Shown in pieces: positions 46,448 to 58,814 of a stretch of 64,000 nt of DNA; within the stretch, counting starts at the first letter, position 1; every line of letters begins with the position of its first letter. Source of the DNA: Tolypeutes matacus. Its lineage: Eukaryota > Chordata > Mammalia > Cingulata > Chlamyphoridae. Made by a program: the position numbers and the translations under genes. The stretch is from the NCBI GenBank assembly GCA_026826555.1, contig JAKSZT010053838.1, forward strand, positions 350,008-414,007, written 5' to 3'. The notes beneath the pieces were generated by a model. The model saw only the letters and a list, made by a program, of their open reading frames with translations. It ran no database searches and had not been told where the DNA came from.

Positions 46448-47141
46448 TGTGGCAGTTTGAGATTATTTTATGAATCCCAAAAAGAGAAAGATAATGTTTA
46501 TAAACTAATCTATACCCTTTGATTTTATTAAATTCAGTTGAGGGGCTTTTGATTAGTTTACCTGTTAAGATTACTCTAGGGCTTTTAATTCATCTACATC
46601 AGTAAGGCATGACTCAGGTTGAGTCCCCACTCCCTTGCTGGGGCTGATATAAATGGACTTACATGGACAGACACTGAAAGAGAGAGCTCTGTCATTTTTT
46701 GATTCCGCCATGTGACAGAAAGGTGAAGTCTCAAACAGCTGAGGCCCTGGAGAGAGATGAGCCATTTGCCTGATAGCTTACAGCTGAGATTGGGAAGACA
46801 GCAAAACTGCTGAGACTGATATAAGAAACCCTAAGAGACAAGCCCTATGCCAACTTGCAGCTGAAATATAGAAGAAAGCGGAACAGCTGAGCCTGAGAGA
46901 GGAAGCTCTGAGGGGAAGGAGAAACCTGGGCAGGGATCGGCAGTCATCTTGCTTCACCATGTGGCAACACACCAGGATCAACAGTAGCTAATTTTGGTGA
47001 GAAAGCATTTCTGATGTGCCTCAGTTTGGACTTTTCATGGCCTTGGAACTGTAAGCTTTTACCCCAAATAAATACCCTTTATAAAAGCCAACAGATTTCT
47101 GATACTTTGCATCGGCAATCCTTTGGCAAACGAAAACACCA
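46448..47141 (+). mobile_element. Solo MaLR-like LTR, 694 bp, in L1 endonuclease region
   Basis: Starts TGTGGCAGTTTGAG and ends GAAAACACCA, with TATA-type sequence on both sides in the host phrase CACTATATATTAATAAAAGG, so the exact duplication is ambiguous (4-5 bases). It belongs to the family of 9781-10329 and 58815-59459 (shared GATTACTCTAGGGCTTTTAA-like and CCCTTTATAAAAGCCAACAG segments). An internal block around 46740-46900 has partial repetition of the AGCTGAGAC...GAAGA motif. Confidence 0.7.
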
Positions 47142-47648
47142 TATATTAATAAAAGGGTCAATCCACTAAGAAGAAATAACAATCATATATCTTTATGCAC
47201 CTGACCATAGTGCCCCAAAATGCATGACGCAAACACTGACAAAACAAAAGGGAAAAATAGACATCTTTACAATAATAGTTGGAGATTTCAATACACTACT
47301 CTCCTCAATAGATAGAGTATCTAGGCAGATCAATAAGGAAACAGAGAACTTGAATAATATGATAAATGAACTAGATGTAACTCATATATACAGACATGGC
47401 ACCCCAAAACAGCAGAATATACATTCTTCTCAAGTGCACATGGATCATTCTCCAGGAAAGACCACATGTCAGGCCACAAAACAAGTCTCAACAAATTTTT
47501 AAAAGACTGAAATTATACAAAGTGTTTTCTCTGACGACAGTAGCATGAAACTGGAAATCAGTATTAGACAGTGAACTGGAAAGTCCACAAGTACATGGAA
47601 GTTAAATAACACACTCTTAAACTACCAATGAGTTAAAGAAGAAATCAC

Positions 47649-48184
47649 TCACCCACCTTATCATAGATTTTGCCCATACAGGCATTGACTCACAACAGTC
47701 TTCTCCCTTTCTGTCTCCTATAAACCTATCTTTCAGACTCTAGCTCTGTGAGTCTGCTCGATTTGCTTTGATTCTAGCAATGGAAGAGCTTTTATCATTG
47801 ATGTGGAGGCCGTGGCCACTGGAGGTTCTGAGGGTAGGGAGCGGGAAAAATAGGTGTAATATGGGGACATTTTCAGGAATTGGGAATTGTCCTGAGTGAC
47901 ATTGCAATGACAGATACAGGTCACTGTATATCTTCTCATAAATTACAAAATTGTGTGGGAAAGTGTATAAACTACAATGTAAACTATAATCCATGCTTAC
48001 TGGCAATGCTCCAAGATGTGTTCATCAGTTGTAACAAATGTACCACACTAATGAAGGATGCTGCTAATGTGGGAAAATGTGGGAGTAGAGAGCAGGGCAT
48101 GTGGAAATCCCCTATATTTTTTATGTAATATTTATGTAATCTAAGTAACTTTTTGAAAAAAATTTTAAAGTATATATATATAAA
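47649..48184 (+). mobile_element. Inverted (twin-primed) L1 3'-UTR insertion
   Basis: The first ~117 bases (47649-47765) are antisense: they match 30535-30660, which belongs to an antisense L1, in the same strand direction. The rest (47766-48184) is sense 3' UTR matching 10555-10945 and ending in an A-rich tail. The 10-bp duplication AAGAAATCAC lies at 47639-47648 and 48185-48194. The arrangement is the usual product of twin priming during L1 insertion. Confidence 0.75.
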
Positions 48185-51100
48185 AAGAAATCACAAAGGA
48201 AATCAGTAAATATCTTAAGGTGCATGAAAACGAGAACACAACATATCAAAATTTAGGGGATACAGCTAAAGCAGTGCTGAGAGGGAAATTTATCACCTTC
48301 AATGCTTATAATAAAAAAGAAGAAAGAGCTAAAATCAAAGACCTAACTTCACACTGGGCGGAACTAGAAAAAGAACAGCAAACTAAACCCAAAGCAAGCA
48401 AAGGGGAAGAAATAACAAAGATTAGAGCAGAAATAAGTGAAATAGGTAATAAAAATAAAAATAAAAAATAGAGAGCATTAACAAAACCAAAGGTTGGTTC
48501 TTTGAAGAGATCAATTAAATTGACAATCCTTTAGCTAGACTGACAAAGGAAAAAAAAAAAAAAAGAGAGAGGTCTAAATAAATAAAATCAGAAATGAAAA
48601 GGGAGAGATTAATACTACCCCTACAAAAATAAAAAGGATCATAAGAGCATGTTACTATAAGCAACAGCATGCAAACAAATTAGACAGCCTAGATAAAATA
48701 GACAAATTCCTAGAAAAAAAAATGAAAAACTTGAACTGATGCTAAAAAATATAGAAGATCTCAACAGGCCAATTACAAGTAAAGAAGATGAATCACTCAT
48801 CAAAAACCTCCCAAGAGAGAAAAGCTAACAACCAGATGGCTTCACAGGGAAATTTATCAGACATTCCAGAAAGAATTAATACCAATCCTGTTCAAATTCT
48901 TCCAAGAAATTGAAGAGGAAGGAACACTACCTAGCTCATTTGATGAGGCCAACATCACCTTTATAACAAAGACAGATAAAGATACAATAAGAAAAGAAAA
49001 TTATAGACAAATTACACTTATAAGTATGATGCAAAAATCCTCAACAAAATACCAGCAAATCAAATCCAAGAGCACATTAAAAGAGTTATACACCATGATC
49101 AAGTGGGATTTATAGACATTATGCAAGGGAGGTTCAACATAATAAAACTAATTAATGTAATACACATCAGCAAAATGAAGGGAAAAAACAAATGATCATA
49201 ATCATCTCCATTGGTGCAGAAAAGGCATATGAATAATTCCAGTATCTTTTCTTGATAAAAACACTTAGAAGAATAGGAGTAGAAGGAAATTTCCTCAATA
49301 TGATAAAGGGCATATATGAAAAACCACAGCAACATTGTATTCAATGGTGAAAGACTGAAAATTTTCCCTCTAATATCTAGAACAAGACAAGTATGTCCAC
49401 TGTCACCACTGTTATTGAACATTGTACTGGAAGTTCTTGTGAGAGCAATTAGGCAAGAAAAAGAAACAAAAGTCAACCAAATCGGAAGGTAAGAAATAAA
49501 ACTTTCACTATTTGCAGATGACATAGTTCTATACATAAAAAGTTCCCCCCAAAATCTATAACAAAGATACTAGAACTAATAAACCAATTCAGCAAAGTGA
49601 CAGGTTACCAGATCAACATGCAAAAATCAGTAGTGTCTACATACTAGTAATGAGCAATCTGAGAAGTAAATCAAGAAAAGGTTCCATTTACAGTAACAGG
49701 TAAAAGAATCAAATATCTAGGAATAAATTTAGCCAAGGATGTAAAGGACTTGTACATAGAAAACTACAAAACTTTGTTAGAAGAAATAAAAAAGATCCAA
49801 ATAAATGAAAGGATATTCCCTACTCATGGATTGGAAAACTAAATATTGTTAAGATGTCTATACCCAAAATGATTTACAAATTTAATGGAGTCCCAATCAA
49901 AATTCCAGCAGCCCACTTTGCAGAAATGGGAAAGCTAATCATCAACTTTATTTGGAAGTGTAAAGAGCCAAAAATAGCCAAAACCATCTTGAAAAGGAAA
50001 AACAAAGTTAAAAGATTCATACTTCCTGACTTTAAAACTTATTACAGAGCTACAGTGGTGAAGACAGTATGGTACAGGCTCAAAGACAGATATATAGACT
50101 AATGGAATTGAACTTAGAGTTCAGAAATAGATTCCCATATCTATGGCCAATTGAGTTTTGACCAAGCTGCCAATGCCATTCAATTGGGAAAGAAGAGTCT
50201 CTTCAACAAATGGTGCTGGGAGAACTGGATATCCATATGCAAAAAATGAAGGACAGCCCCTATCTCACACCATATACAAAAATTAACTCAAAATGGATTA
50301 ATAACCTAAATATAAGAACTAGGACTATAAAACTCCTAGAAGAAAATGTAAGGAAGCATCTTCAGGATATTATGTCAAGCGATGGTTTCTTAGACTATAC
50401 ACTCAAAGCACAAGCAACAAAAGAAGAAATAGATAAATGGGACCTCATTAAGATGAAAAACTTTGCGTCTCAAAGGACTTTATTATGAAAGTGAAAAGAC
50501 AACCTACTCAATGGGAGAAAATATTTGGGAACCGCATATCCAATAAAGGTTTAATATCCAGAATATTTAAAGAATTCCTACAACACACCAATAAAGAAAA
50601 CAAACAATTGAAAAATGGGCCAGAGACTGAGAAGACATTTCTCCAAAGAGGAAATATAAATGGCTAAAAAGCACATGAAAAGGTGTTCAACATGATTAGC
50701 TATTAAGGAAATGCCCATGAAAACCACAATGAGGTACCATTTCACACCCACCAGAATGTGTAATATTCAAAAAAATAATAAATTTTATTATTTTTTTAAA
50801 ATAATATTTAAGAAACAAGAGAGGATATGGAGAAATAGAAACACTCAGACATTGTTGATAGAAATGTGAAATGGTTGCAGGTGCCATTGCAAACAGTTCT
50901 TCAGAAAACGAAGTATAAAATTGCCATATGTTCTGGCAATCCCACTTCTAGGTATATACCCAAAAGAATCGAAAGCAGGGACTCCAACAGATATTTTCAC
51001 ACCTATGTACATAGCGGCATTATTCACAATTGCCAAAAGGTAGAAGCAACCCAAGTATCCATGAAATGATGCGTGAATAAATAAAATGTGGAATATACAT

Positions 51101-51720
51101 ACAGTGGAATATTATTTACTCATAAAAAGTAATGCAGTTCTGATGCATGCTGCAACATGAATGAACCACAAAGACATCACGTTGAGTGAAATAAGCCAGA
51201 CACAAAAAGAACAAATACTGTATAATTTCCTTATATGAAATAAGAAGAATATGCAAATTCATAGTCAGAAAATAAAATACAGGTTACCAGGGGCCAGGTA
51301 GGCTAGAAGACTGGGGAGTTAATGTTTATTTGGTAGAGAGTTTCTGTCTGGGGTGATGTAAATGTTTCGGCAATGTATGCTGGTGATGGGTGTACAGCTT
51401 TGTGAATGTAATTAATGCCACGGAATTGCATATTTGAAAAAGGATAAGAAGGGAAATTTTAGATTGTGTATAAGCTACCACACACATGCAAAAACCATAG
51501 AACTGTACAACACACAGTGACTCCTAATGTAAACAGTAGGCTAAAGTTAATAACATGATTATCATAATATTGTTTCATTAATTGTAACAAAAGCATCACA
51601 CTAATGGTAATGTTAATATGGGGAAAACTATGTGTATAAGAGGGAGGTGTATATGGGAACTGTACTTTCTGCATGACTTTTCTGTAAATCTACAAGTGCT
51701 ATAATTTAAAAGCTAAGAAA

Positions 51721-53183
51721 ATAAAAAATTAAAGAAAGGAAATTAAACTGAACTCAGTTAATAGACTTTCATTTTATTGCAATGTTTGTTGTACACATTG
51801 TTGTGCTGAATATTCTGGACTTGTCTGATTATTGTCTTAAGATAAAACTTCTAGGGAGAAAGAGTTAATATGTATATACTTTCTTTGAAGCTTTGATACA
51901 TGTTGCCAACCTATATCTATCCTTTCATGTCAATAACTATTTCCAGCTTCATTTTAATTCCTTCATAGTTTTCCCAATTTATAGGCATGTCATTATTTAA
52001 TAAATTCAACACTTAATTTACTGATAATATTTTCCTTTGCTATTATAAGCAGCGCTGTAAAAAGAAAAGAAAAAAACTTACTGGACTTGACTATTTTATC
52101 AAGAAAAATTCCTAAGTGAAATTACTGAACCAGGAATGTGGAATTAAAAAAAAAAAGAAATGCTATTGCAATATATACTTCCTTGGGCGTAGTTAACAAT
52201 TTGACAATCACAGCATATCTGGAATCCCAGCATGTTATGCCTGGGTGTGTCTTGTCGGACCAGCTTCAGGGACTACCTGAAGAGCCCCACGTTCCAGGCT
52301 TTCCTCTCTTACGGGCCATGAGACAAGACACTGCCTATGCCAAGACTTCTCCCATGCTCTGGTCTTAGCAACAGGAGTCTGTTGAGGTAGAAGCCTAGAA
52401 ACCTTTCTAGCAAGCAGCTTTCAAAAAATAAAGTCTAGGGAGATTTCCTACTGGATTCCTTGTCTGCTGTTATTTTGTTTCATTTTGTTTACATTTTTAG
52501 CTTTGATCCTGCCAATGAGAGTCTTTCCTTATACATTGCTGCTGATTGGGTTTTGGGAAATTACGTCTGCAGTAAGGTACTTCACCTTGCCCCCAGAGTA
52601 CTCATTTGCTTATTTTTGCTTGTTTAAACAGTGTTTTAACATAGGAGCTTTCGGGGTCTTTGTAAAATCACAGTAAGTTTTCCTGTTATTCACAAATGCA
52701 TGGAAAATTGCTGTAAGTCACCATTGTGTTGTAGAAATGGATGCTACTTTGTGCTGCTTTTCTTTAAAATTTCTAAATGTCTTTTCCCCTCTATTCCCTA
52801 TGACCCTTGCCCAATGACAACTTGAGGGAGAAGAAAATGAGGCTGCTGGCCTTTGGGTCATGGAAGCTGTGTTAGAGGCCACACCTGGGGAGATGCAATA
52901 GCAGCCTGGTATCCAGGTAAGGTCTGTGCTACCTGGGACCATGGTCACCAGTCTGGGAGTCAAAACTCACATTGGCTTTAACTTACTGCAGGACCTTACC
53001 TCCTGCCTTCTTGAAATCTACAATTGCCAGAACTCATGGATTTGGGGCCTTAACTGTTGGGATGAGTCCTCCCTTATCTTATCCTTACCAGCACAACTAC
53101 TTTTTCATGGCATCCTTGACTACAATGCCTGTCAATGCTTGCTTTAACCTCGTATTACCTGGACTAAGGAATTGTTGAGGGTA
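51721..53183. other. Low-repeat stretch with no confirmed gene
   Basis: No repeat family recognised with confidence. A 63-codon frame at 52485-52676 is hydrophobic and is preceded by TTTTTAG and followed by ACAGTAAGT, which look like splice signals, but its sequence (LPMRVFPYTLLLIGFWEI) is unknown to me. A frame at 52972-53178 is also unassigned. An AATAAAG at about 52430 is an isolated polyadenylation-like signal. Confidence 0.4.
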
Positions 53184-54208
53184 TGGTGGTTTGGAACTGT
53201 ATGTACCCAGAAAAACATGTTCTTAAACTTAATCCATTCCTGTGGGTGTGAACCCATTGTAAGTAGGACCTTTGGATGAGGTTACTTCAGGTAAGTTGTG
53301 GCCCACCTCAATCAGGATGAGTCTTACTCTTATTACAAGAGTCCTTTATGCCCCATCCATCTTCCCCATGGGATATAAGTCCCCTCTCAATTGGAGATTG
53401 AGTGGATGTCACCATCCCGAAATCTTTGGGATTGGGGGAAGAGCTATGGACTAGTGTGGACTTACTGGTATTCTACTATAGACATATTGTGATTCTAGCA
53501 ATGGAAGAAATTACAGCATTGATGTGGAGCCAGTGGCCACTGGAGGCTCTGGGGGCAGGGAGAGGGAAAAGCAGTTGTAATACAGAGGCTTTTTCGGCAC
53601 TTAGGAATTGTGTTGAGTGACGTTGCAATGACAGATATAGGTCATTTTTTATCATCGCATAACATGCAGAACTGTGTGGGAGAGAATGTAGACTACAATG
53701 TGAACTATGATCCATGCTTAAAGGCAAAGCCCAAGGATGTGTTTATCAATTGCAATGAATGTGCCACACTAATGAAGTATGTTTATATGGGAGGGTGTGG
53801 GAGGTGTGGGGAGTGGGGCATATGGGAATCCCTATATTTTTTGTGTAACATTTATGTAATCTAAGTATCTTTTTAAAAAAAATTTTTTTAAAGAGTCCTT
53901 TATAAGAAAATGAAATTCAGATGAGGAGAGAGAGAGAAAGTCACAGATGGAGAAGCCAGAAGCTGAACATTAACAGAACCCGGAAGAGTAGGTAGAGACC
54001 AGAAGATGCCACTATGTACCCTGTTGTGTGACAAAATAAAGACTAAGAATTTTTGGCAGCCAGCCCAAGAACACCACAGTCTTCAGGGAGAAAGCACTGC
54101 CTTGTTTTGGACTTTCTTTTGGCCTCAAAACCAGAAGCTAATAAATTTCCATTGTTTAAGTGAACCCATTTCATGGTATTTGCTTACGCAGCCTAGGAAA
54201 CTAAACCA
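53184..54208 (+). mobile_element. MaLR-like LTR split by an L1 3'-UTR copy
   Basis: The LTR starts TGGTGGTTTGGAACTGTATG, carries ACATGTTCTTAAACTTAATCC and GTAAGTAGGACCTTTGGATGAGG, and ends near AGGAAACTAAACCA. That design recalls MLT/MST-type MaLR LTRs. Removing 53350-53890 joins it smoothly at AAGAGTCCTTTATAAG. The termini and duplication of the LTR itself are not certain. No internal retroviral part is seen. Confidence 0.6.
53350..53890 (+). mobile_element. L1 3'-UTR insertion with perfect 13-bp duplication
   Basis: The 541-bp piece begins GCCCCATCCATCTTCCCC and ends ATTTATGTAATCTAAGTATC plus an A/T-rich tail. AAGAGTCCTTTAT occurs at 53337-53349 and 53891-53903. It is a severely 5'-truncated L1 with no ORF2 sequence, and defines the last ~540 bases of this L1's 3' UTR. 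Confidence 0.85.
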
Positions 54209-54544
54209 GAAGTCCGGAGGGGGGGGGTGAGAGTGCAGGGACAGACATTGTGATTTACTTGGGATTCATCTGGAGACAGTGACTTATTTGGTCTCAGCAT
54301 TCTCCCTGATGCCACCTCCTGGTTGCTGGTGTTTCCAATCTTCCAACGGCCAATGTTTAGGGTCTGCTAAAGTGAGAACTTTATCTCTAAATTTACTCTA
54401 AATGTCCTGACCCCCATGGATGTGAGATGTGACCTCAGGATTACAAAGGAAATTCCAAACTTCAAGATGTTTAGTGTCCTTGCTAGTATTTTTTTTTAGG
54501 GCTTTGGGTTGTGAAATGTTTTTTTTTTTCCGTACATAGTCACA

Positions 54545-54589
54545 CTTGATCACTTCAATTTTGTAAGGTCCTTGTCATTCTCATCCCAC

Positions 54590-54620
<31 letters not shown>

Positions 54621-54720
54621 ATGCTGGAACTGAGTCTGAAAGAGAAAGTGACTTGGCAAAAGTCTCACAAACAGACAGTGACAGGAAGATGATGGCTGAG
54701 TTGGGAGGAAGAACTTGACG
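54545..54720 (-). mobile_element. MIR-type ancient SINE with a 27-T run inserted
   Basis: On plus, GTCATTCTCATCCCAC...GAAATGCTGGAACTGAGTCTGAAAGAG...GTGACTTGGCAAAAGTCTCACA parallels the MIR core (CATTTTACAGATGGGGAAACTGAGGC...AAGTGACTTGCCCAAGGTCACAC). The strand is my estimate. T run at 54590-54616. Confidence 0.55.
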
Positions 54721-55330
54721 TTGTAGAATATCCTGTGTATCGTGATCACTGCCTTGAAACATGATTCTTGTACTAACTTGTTCAGCTTTGGCTACTATTT
54801 TCATTTGGTTGAGGGGAGGTTTAAAACTAACTGTCTGTTCTCAGTTTTATTTTCTTGGTTATTTTAATTACTGCAAACCTGAAACTTGCTTAAATATTCA
54901 GGTATCTTTTGATATTGTTTCCATTCTTATCATAATTCATTTGCCTTCATATGCATATTCCTAAGCAAATCTAGCTGCTTGTTGGTCAGCCACTGAAAAC
55001 TGGTCCTCCTAAATGATCCTATCTCCTCTCACATCCTCTCCATTAACCTGCCTTTCTGTGTTTCTGGCACAGCAATAAATAAATGTACCCTGAATTACAG
55101 TGGCAAAATCTCATTCTGTCCTTTTTCCTCTTCAGATTTTCCTTTAGTTCCCTTCTCTTATAAAGAGATTTCTCTCTTTTTCACCTCTCAAAAACTCAGC
55201 ACAAATAGTTCTTTTAGAGATAATTTCCAAAATTCTAGAAAAGATTTTGTTTTTTATCTCTTTCCTTCTCTTAATCCTATGGTTTTAATATTGACCAACT
55301 TATCATAAGGAGTTTCTCTGAGGTTTACTC
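54721..55330. other. Stretch without recognised feature
   Basis: AT-rich; nothing recognised apart from short unremarkable open frames. Confidence 0.45.
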
Positions 55331-55334
55331 CTTC

Positions 55335-56275
55335 TCTCAGTTTTCCAGGGCTGCTATATCAAAGTAATACAAACTGGGTGGCTTGAAATAACAAAAACTT
55401 ATTATTTCACAGCTCTGGAGGATAGAAATCTGAAATCAAATTGTTAGCAGGGCTGTGCTTTCTCTGAAGTCTGTAGGGTTCTTGAGTGATGTATTAGTCA
55501 GCCAAAGCAGTGCTGATGCAAAATACCAGAAATCCGTTGGCTTTTATAAGGATATTTATTTGGGCTAGAAGCTTACAGTTACCAGGTCATAAAGCATAAT
55601 TTACTTCCCTCACCAAAGTCTATTGCCACATGTTGGGGCAAGATGGCTGCCTCATCTGCCAAGAGTTCAGGCTTCTTGAGTTCCTCTCTTCCCAGGGCTC
55701 TGTTTCTCTCCAGGCTCAACTGCTGTGCTCTCTCCACAAGGCCAGCTGTAGCCTATCAGGCGAATGGCTCTGTCTCTCTCCCCAGGGCTCAATTCCCTCT
55801 GGGCTCAGCTGCTCTGCTCCTTTGTGTGCTTACTTCCCAGGGCTCCAGCTCAAAACTCCAGCATCAAAACTCAACTCTATTCCCTGCCTTGTAGTTTTCT
55901 CTGTGAGTCCCCACTGCCTTTGTGGCCCAATTAAAGCCCTAATCATAATTTAATCACTCCTAGGTACAGATTACTTTACAAACATAATCAAATATCTATT
56001 TTTTGGCATTCATAAACAATGCCAAACTGCCACGGGTGACATGCCAACAATCCATGGCATTCTTTGGCTTGTGACATACCTCAATCTCTGCCTCCACCTT
56101 GTGGCTTTTGTACATCTGTCTGCATTCAAAGTTCCTCTCGTTATGATGACACCAGTCATATTGGATCCAGTTTGGCCTCATCTTAACTAATAATGTCTTC
56201 AAAGGAGATGGGAATGGGATCGGGGTTAGGACTTGAATATATCTTTTTGGGGAACACAAGTCAACCCCCTCCCCC
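55335..56275 (-). mobile_element. Ancient MaLR-like LTR, antisense, split by a younger LTR
   Basis: CAGTTTTCCAGGGCTGCTAT, ACAAACTGGGTGGCTTG, TTATTATTTCACAGCTCTGG on the left and GACACCAGTCATATTGGATC, GGGTTAGGACTTGAATATATC, GGGGAACACAAGTCAACCCC on the right are the familiar reverse-orientation phrases of an old mammalian LTR family. The younger LTR lies at 55490-56032. Confidence 0.65.
55490..56032 (-). mobile_element. MaLR-like LTR, antisense copy of the 9781/58815 family
   Basis: Plus strand starts TGTATTAGTCAGCCAAAG and passes GGCTTTTATAAGGATATTTATTTGG, the reverse of the CCCTTTATAAAAGCC end. It closes near AATGCCAAACTGCCA. Target-site duplication is not convincing. The 107- and 83-codon frames across it are not genes. 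Confidence 0.7.
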
Positions 56276-58814
56276 AACACTCCTCATAAGCTGGAGCTTG
56301 CAGACCTCTGAGTCAGGCTCTCAGTTATTCAGCATCCCTTCTCTTTTGTGGGGGACAGAAGGTAGGCTTAGTGAAAGGATCCCAACAGATGTGAGCAACC
56401 GTTTTAGGCTATGAGAGGAGATGCACTGTCCTTGTGCTCTGAGAAAGTATAGGATGACCTGCTTTGGCACCAGGCACCCCGCATCTCACAAAGAGCAATC
56501 CTGTTCTTACTAACTGCCCTGTGAGGCATAGAATTCCAGGAAGTCATATGGAAAGGTAAAAATCCTTTGTTCCATGCTCTCCTTACCCATCATTAACTGA
56601 GAGATTTTGTATTTTTGGGGGGTGGGGGTGTGCATTGGATCTTTGTAAAATCATATGAAAATCTTCTGTCCACTTTTACACTCAGTCTTTTTAAATTATT
56701 TCTAGTCACAGTACTATTTTAACCTTTGAAGTGGAATGCATTTGCTTTTTGGCTTCTTAATGAAGTGACTTTACTCTCTAAACTTCAAGAATATGAAGAC
56801 TTATCCCATCTTTCTCCACTTTCTCCTTCTCTCCCTCCTGCTCAATCTTTCTGCATATACTATCCTTCCCAGGACTTTTTTCCAGTCTTCAAAACTCTAT
56901 CACATTTCACCAAAAAGAATTTGGGTAGTACCTACCTGCAAATCCCAGTGTTAAGTTATAACCATAAACTGTGCCATTTTATGTGATAAATTCCATACAA
57001 ACACAATTCCTTTATTACACCCCTCCCCCTTAGGCTGAATTAAATTTGTGACTTTGCCTTTCTTCAATGCCAAATACCTTAGCCATTGCCATGAGTCTCC
57101 TATTCTTCTCGTATTTGTGGCTTTTTGCTGATTAGCTCTTCCTTCCTCTGTAATGGACACTTTGGAGACAGGAAAAAATAGCAGTTTCCTGTTCTGCATC
57201 AACTGTTTATTATGTTTAATTAACTCCTCTATGGTGATTCCTATTTTTATTGGACAGGACACCATTCATATTAGAAAACTTTAGTTTTTCAGATTTATGG
57301 TTGAATTCTTAAAAAATTGACCAAATCAGGTCTATTTTCTGTGGTTTAGCCCACAAATAAGAAGGATACTACTTTTCCACTACCTAAAAAGTAGATTGTG
57401 GTGGATTTCAAATAATCAAGCATGAAACACATTAAATTCCCACTCTGGAAATAAAGGGCAAGGTTTTCCCTGCAAGCTTCTGTGATGAATATGGATATGT
57501 GAAAAAGTATGTTAGGCAGGTCAAATTTCAAAAGGTAATAAAACTTTAGGACCTAACACAATGATTCCCTGTCCTTTGAGGAACTTTCTTTACCCAGGAT
57601 GAAGTAAGGTTTAAAGGAGTGACTAGCCAGCAGGACTGGGGTGACTGTTTTTGCTCCTGTATCTCTCTCATATGCTTATCCACATGGGAAGTGTCCTAAA
57701 AGTACCTCACTGGGGGAGTCTAGGCTTCCAGAATGTTGTTTTCTGCTGTGGTAACAACCACAGTCCATGGACATGAGGAAGTTAGGCAGAGGCCACCTCA
57801 TCCAGCAAACTATGGGCACCTACAATCCTTGTTCCACAATAGTGTCAGTAAGATTCTTTTGGCTGTAAGTAACAGAAAACCAAATTCAAAATGGCTCAGA
57901 GAAAAATGAAAGGAGTTTATTGGTTCAACAAGTGAAAGTCTAAGGGGAGCTAACTTCAGACACTGGTAGGATGCAAGGGTTTTTCTCACTCTCTCCATTT
58001 CTTAGTTCTGCTTTACTCAGTTTTGGCTCCATTCTTGTAACTTACCCCATGGTGTCAAAAGGGCTGCCAATAGTTGTCGGCTTATATCCTCTCTTCTCAT
58101 TAGTTCCAGGTGGAAAGAGCTTTCTTCACTCTCAAGAGTTTCACATTTTTAAAGTTCTGGAAAGTCATGACTTAGACTGATCATGTTCCCAGTCTGTGGC
58201 TGAGGAATGGGTTGTACAGAGCTGATAGTTCAAACCTAAAGATCACATGACCACACCTGAAGCCAGCCCTCAAATGCATAGACTGAGAGGAGAGTGAAGG
58301 TAGACCCTTCTTTTACCAAATGAAGGGGAGTGGGTGTTGTGCAGGCAGAATGACTCATGTGCACTATACCCAACCTCCAGCAAGGCTCCAGAGCCTCTGA
58401 GGTGACCAATCTCACCTGGGGGCGGGGGCCTGCAGCTGCTCCAGGGGGGTAGAATTTGAACAGTTTGTTCTGAAGATGCAGATTAATTCCAAAACTTCTA
58501 AGGAAGACATGAAATTCTTAGATCAGGGGAAAGCAAGAATCAACTCACCCAAACAAAGTCTCCTTTGCCTGTTTTCCTGGGTGATTGATAAGCTCTTGTT
58601 TGCATGTTTGAAGCGCATGTATAACGTCTCACTTGCAAGTTATTACTGTCAGGCTAAGTGGGAAGTGTATCACCATCTCACTCAGGTTATAAAATCTTTT
58701 GTGCTCATGTGAGCTTTATAAAAAGCTAGGCCGTAAGCTTATTTGGTGTGTTTAAGGAACAAAGTTGGTAGGAATGTACTGGAAGTCTGTGATTCGGTGG
58801 ACTGTTAGGGTCAC
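56276..58814. other. Low-repeat stretch with no confirmed gene
   Basis: No exon, RNA gene or recent transposon recognised. 57840-58380 (TTTTGGCTGTAAGTAACAGAAAACC, AGGAGTTTATTGGTTCAAC) resembles an old mammalian interspersed repeat that I cannot name. Open frames such as 56951-57265 minus (104 aa) and 56726-56986 plus (86 aa) show no known motifs. Confidence 0.45.

Larger units (their letters stand above)
46061..51720 (+). mobile_element. Sense L1 (ORF2 and 3' UTR) split by an LTR and an inverted L1 tail
   Basis: ORF2 begins in pieces at 46250-46447, continues after the LTR at 47142-47648 (endonuclease, IDIFTIIVGDFNTLLSSIDRV at 47224-47340), then after the inverted L1 copy at 48185 to about 51240. 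Readable parts include 48220-48470, 49854-50102 (MSIPKMIYKFNGVPIKIPAAHF) and 50210-50667 ([21 protein letters not shown]). The 3' UTR ends near 51720 after AAAGCTAAGAAAATAAAAAATTAAAG. Frames are broken many times. Confidence 0.75.
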
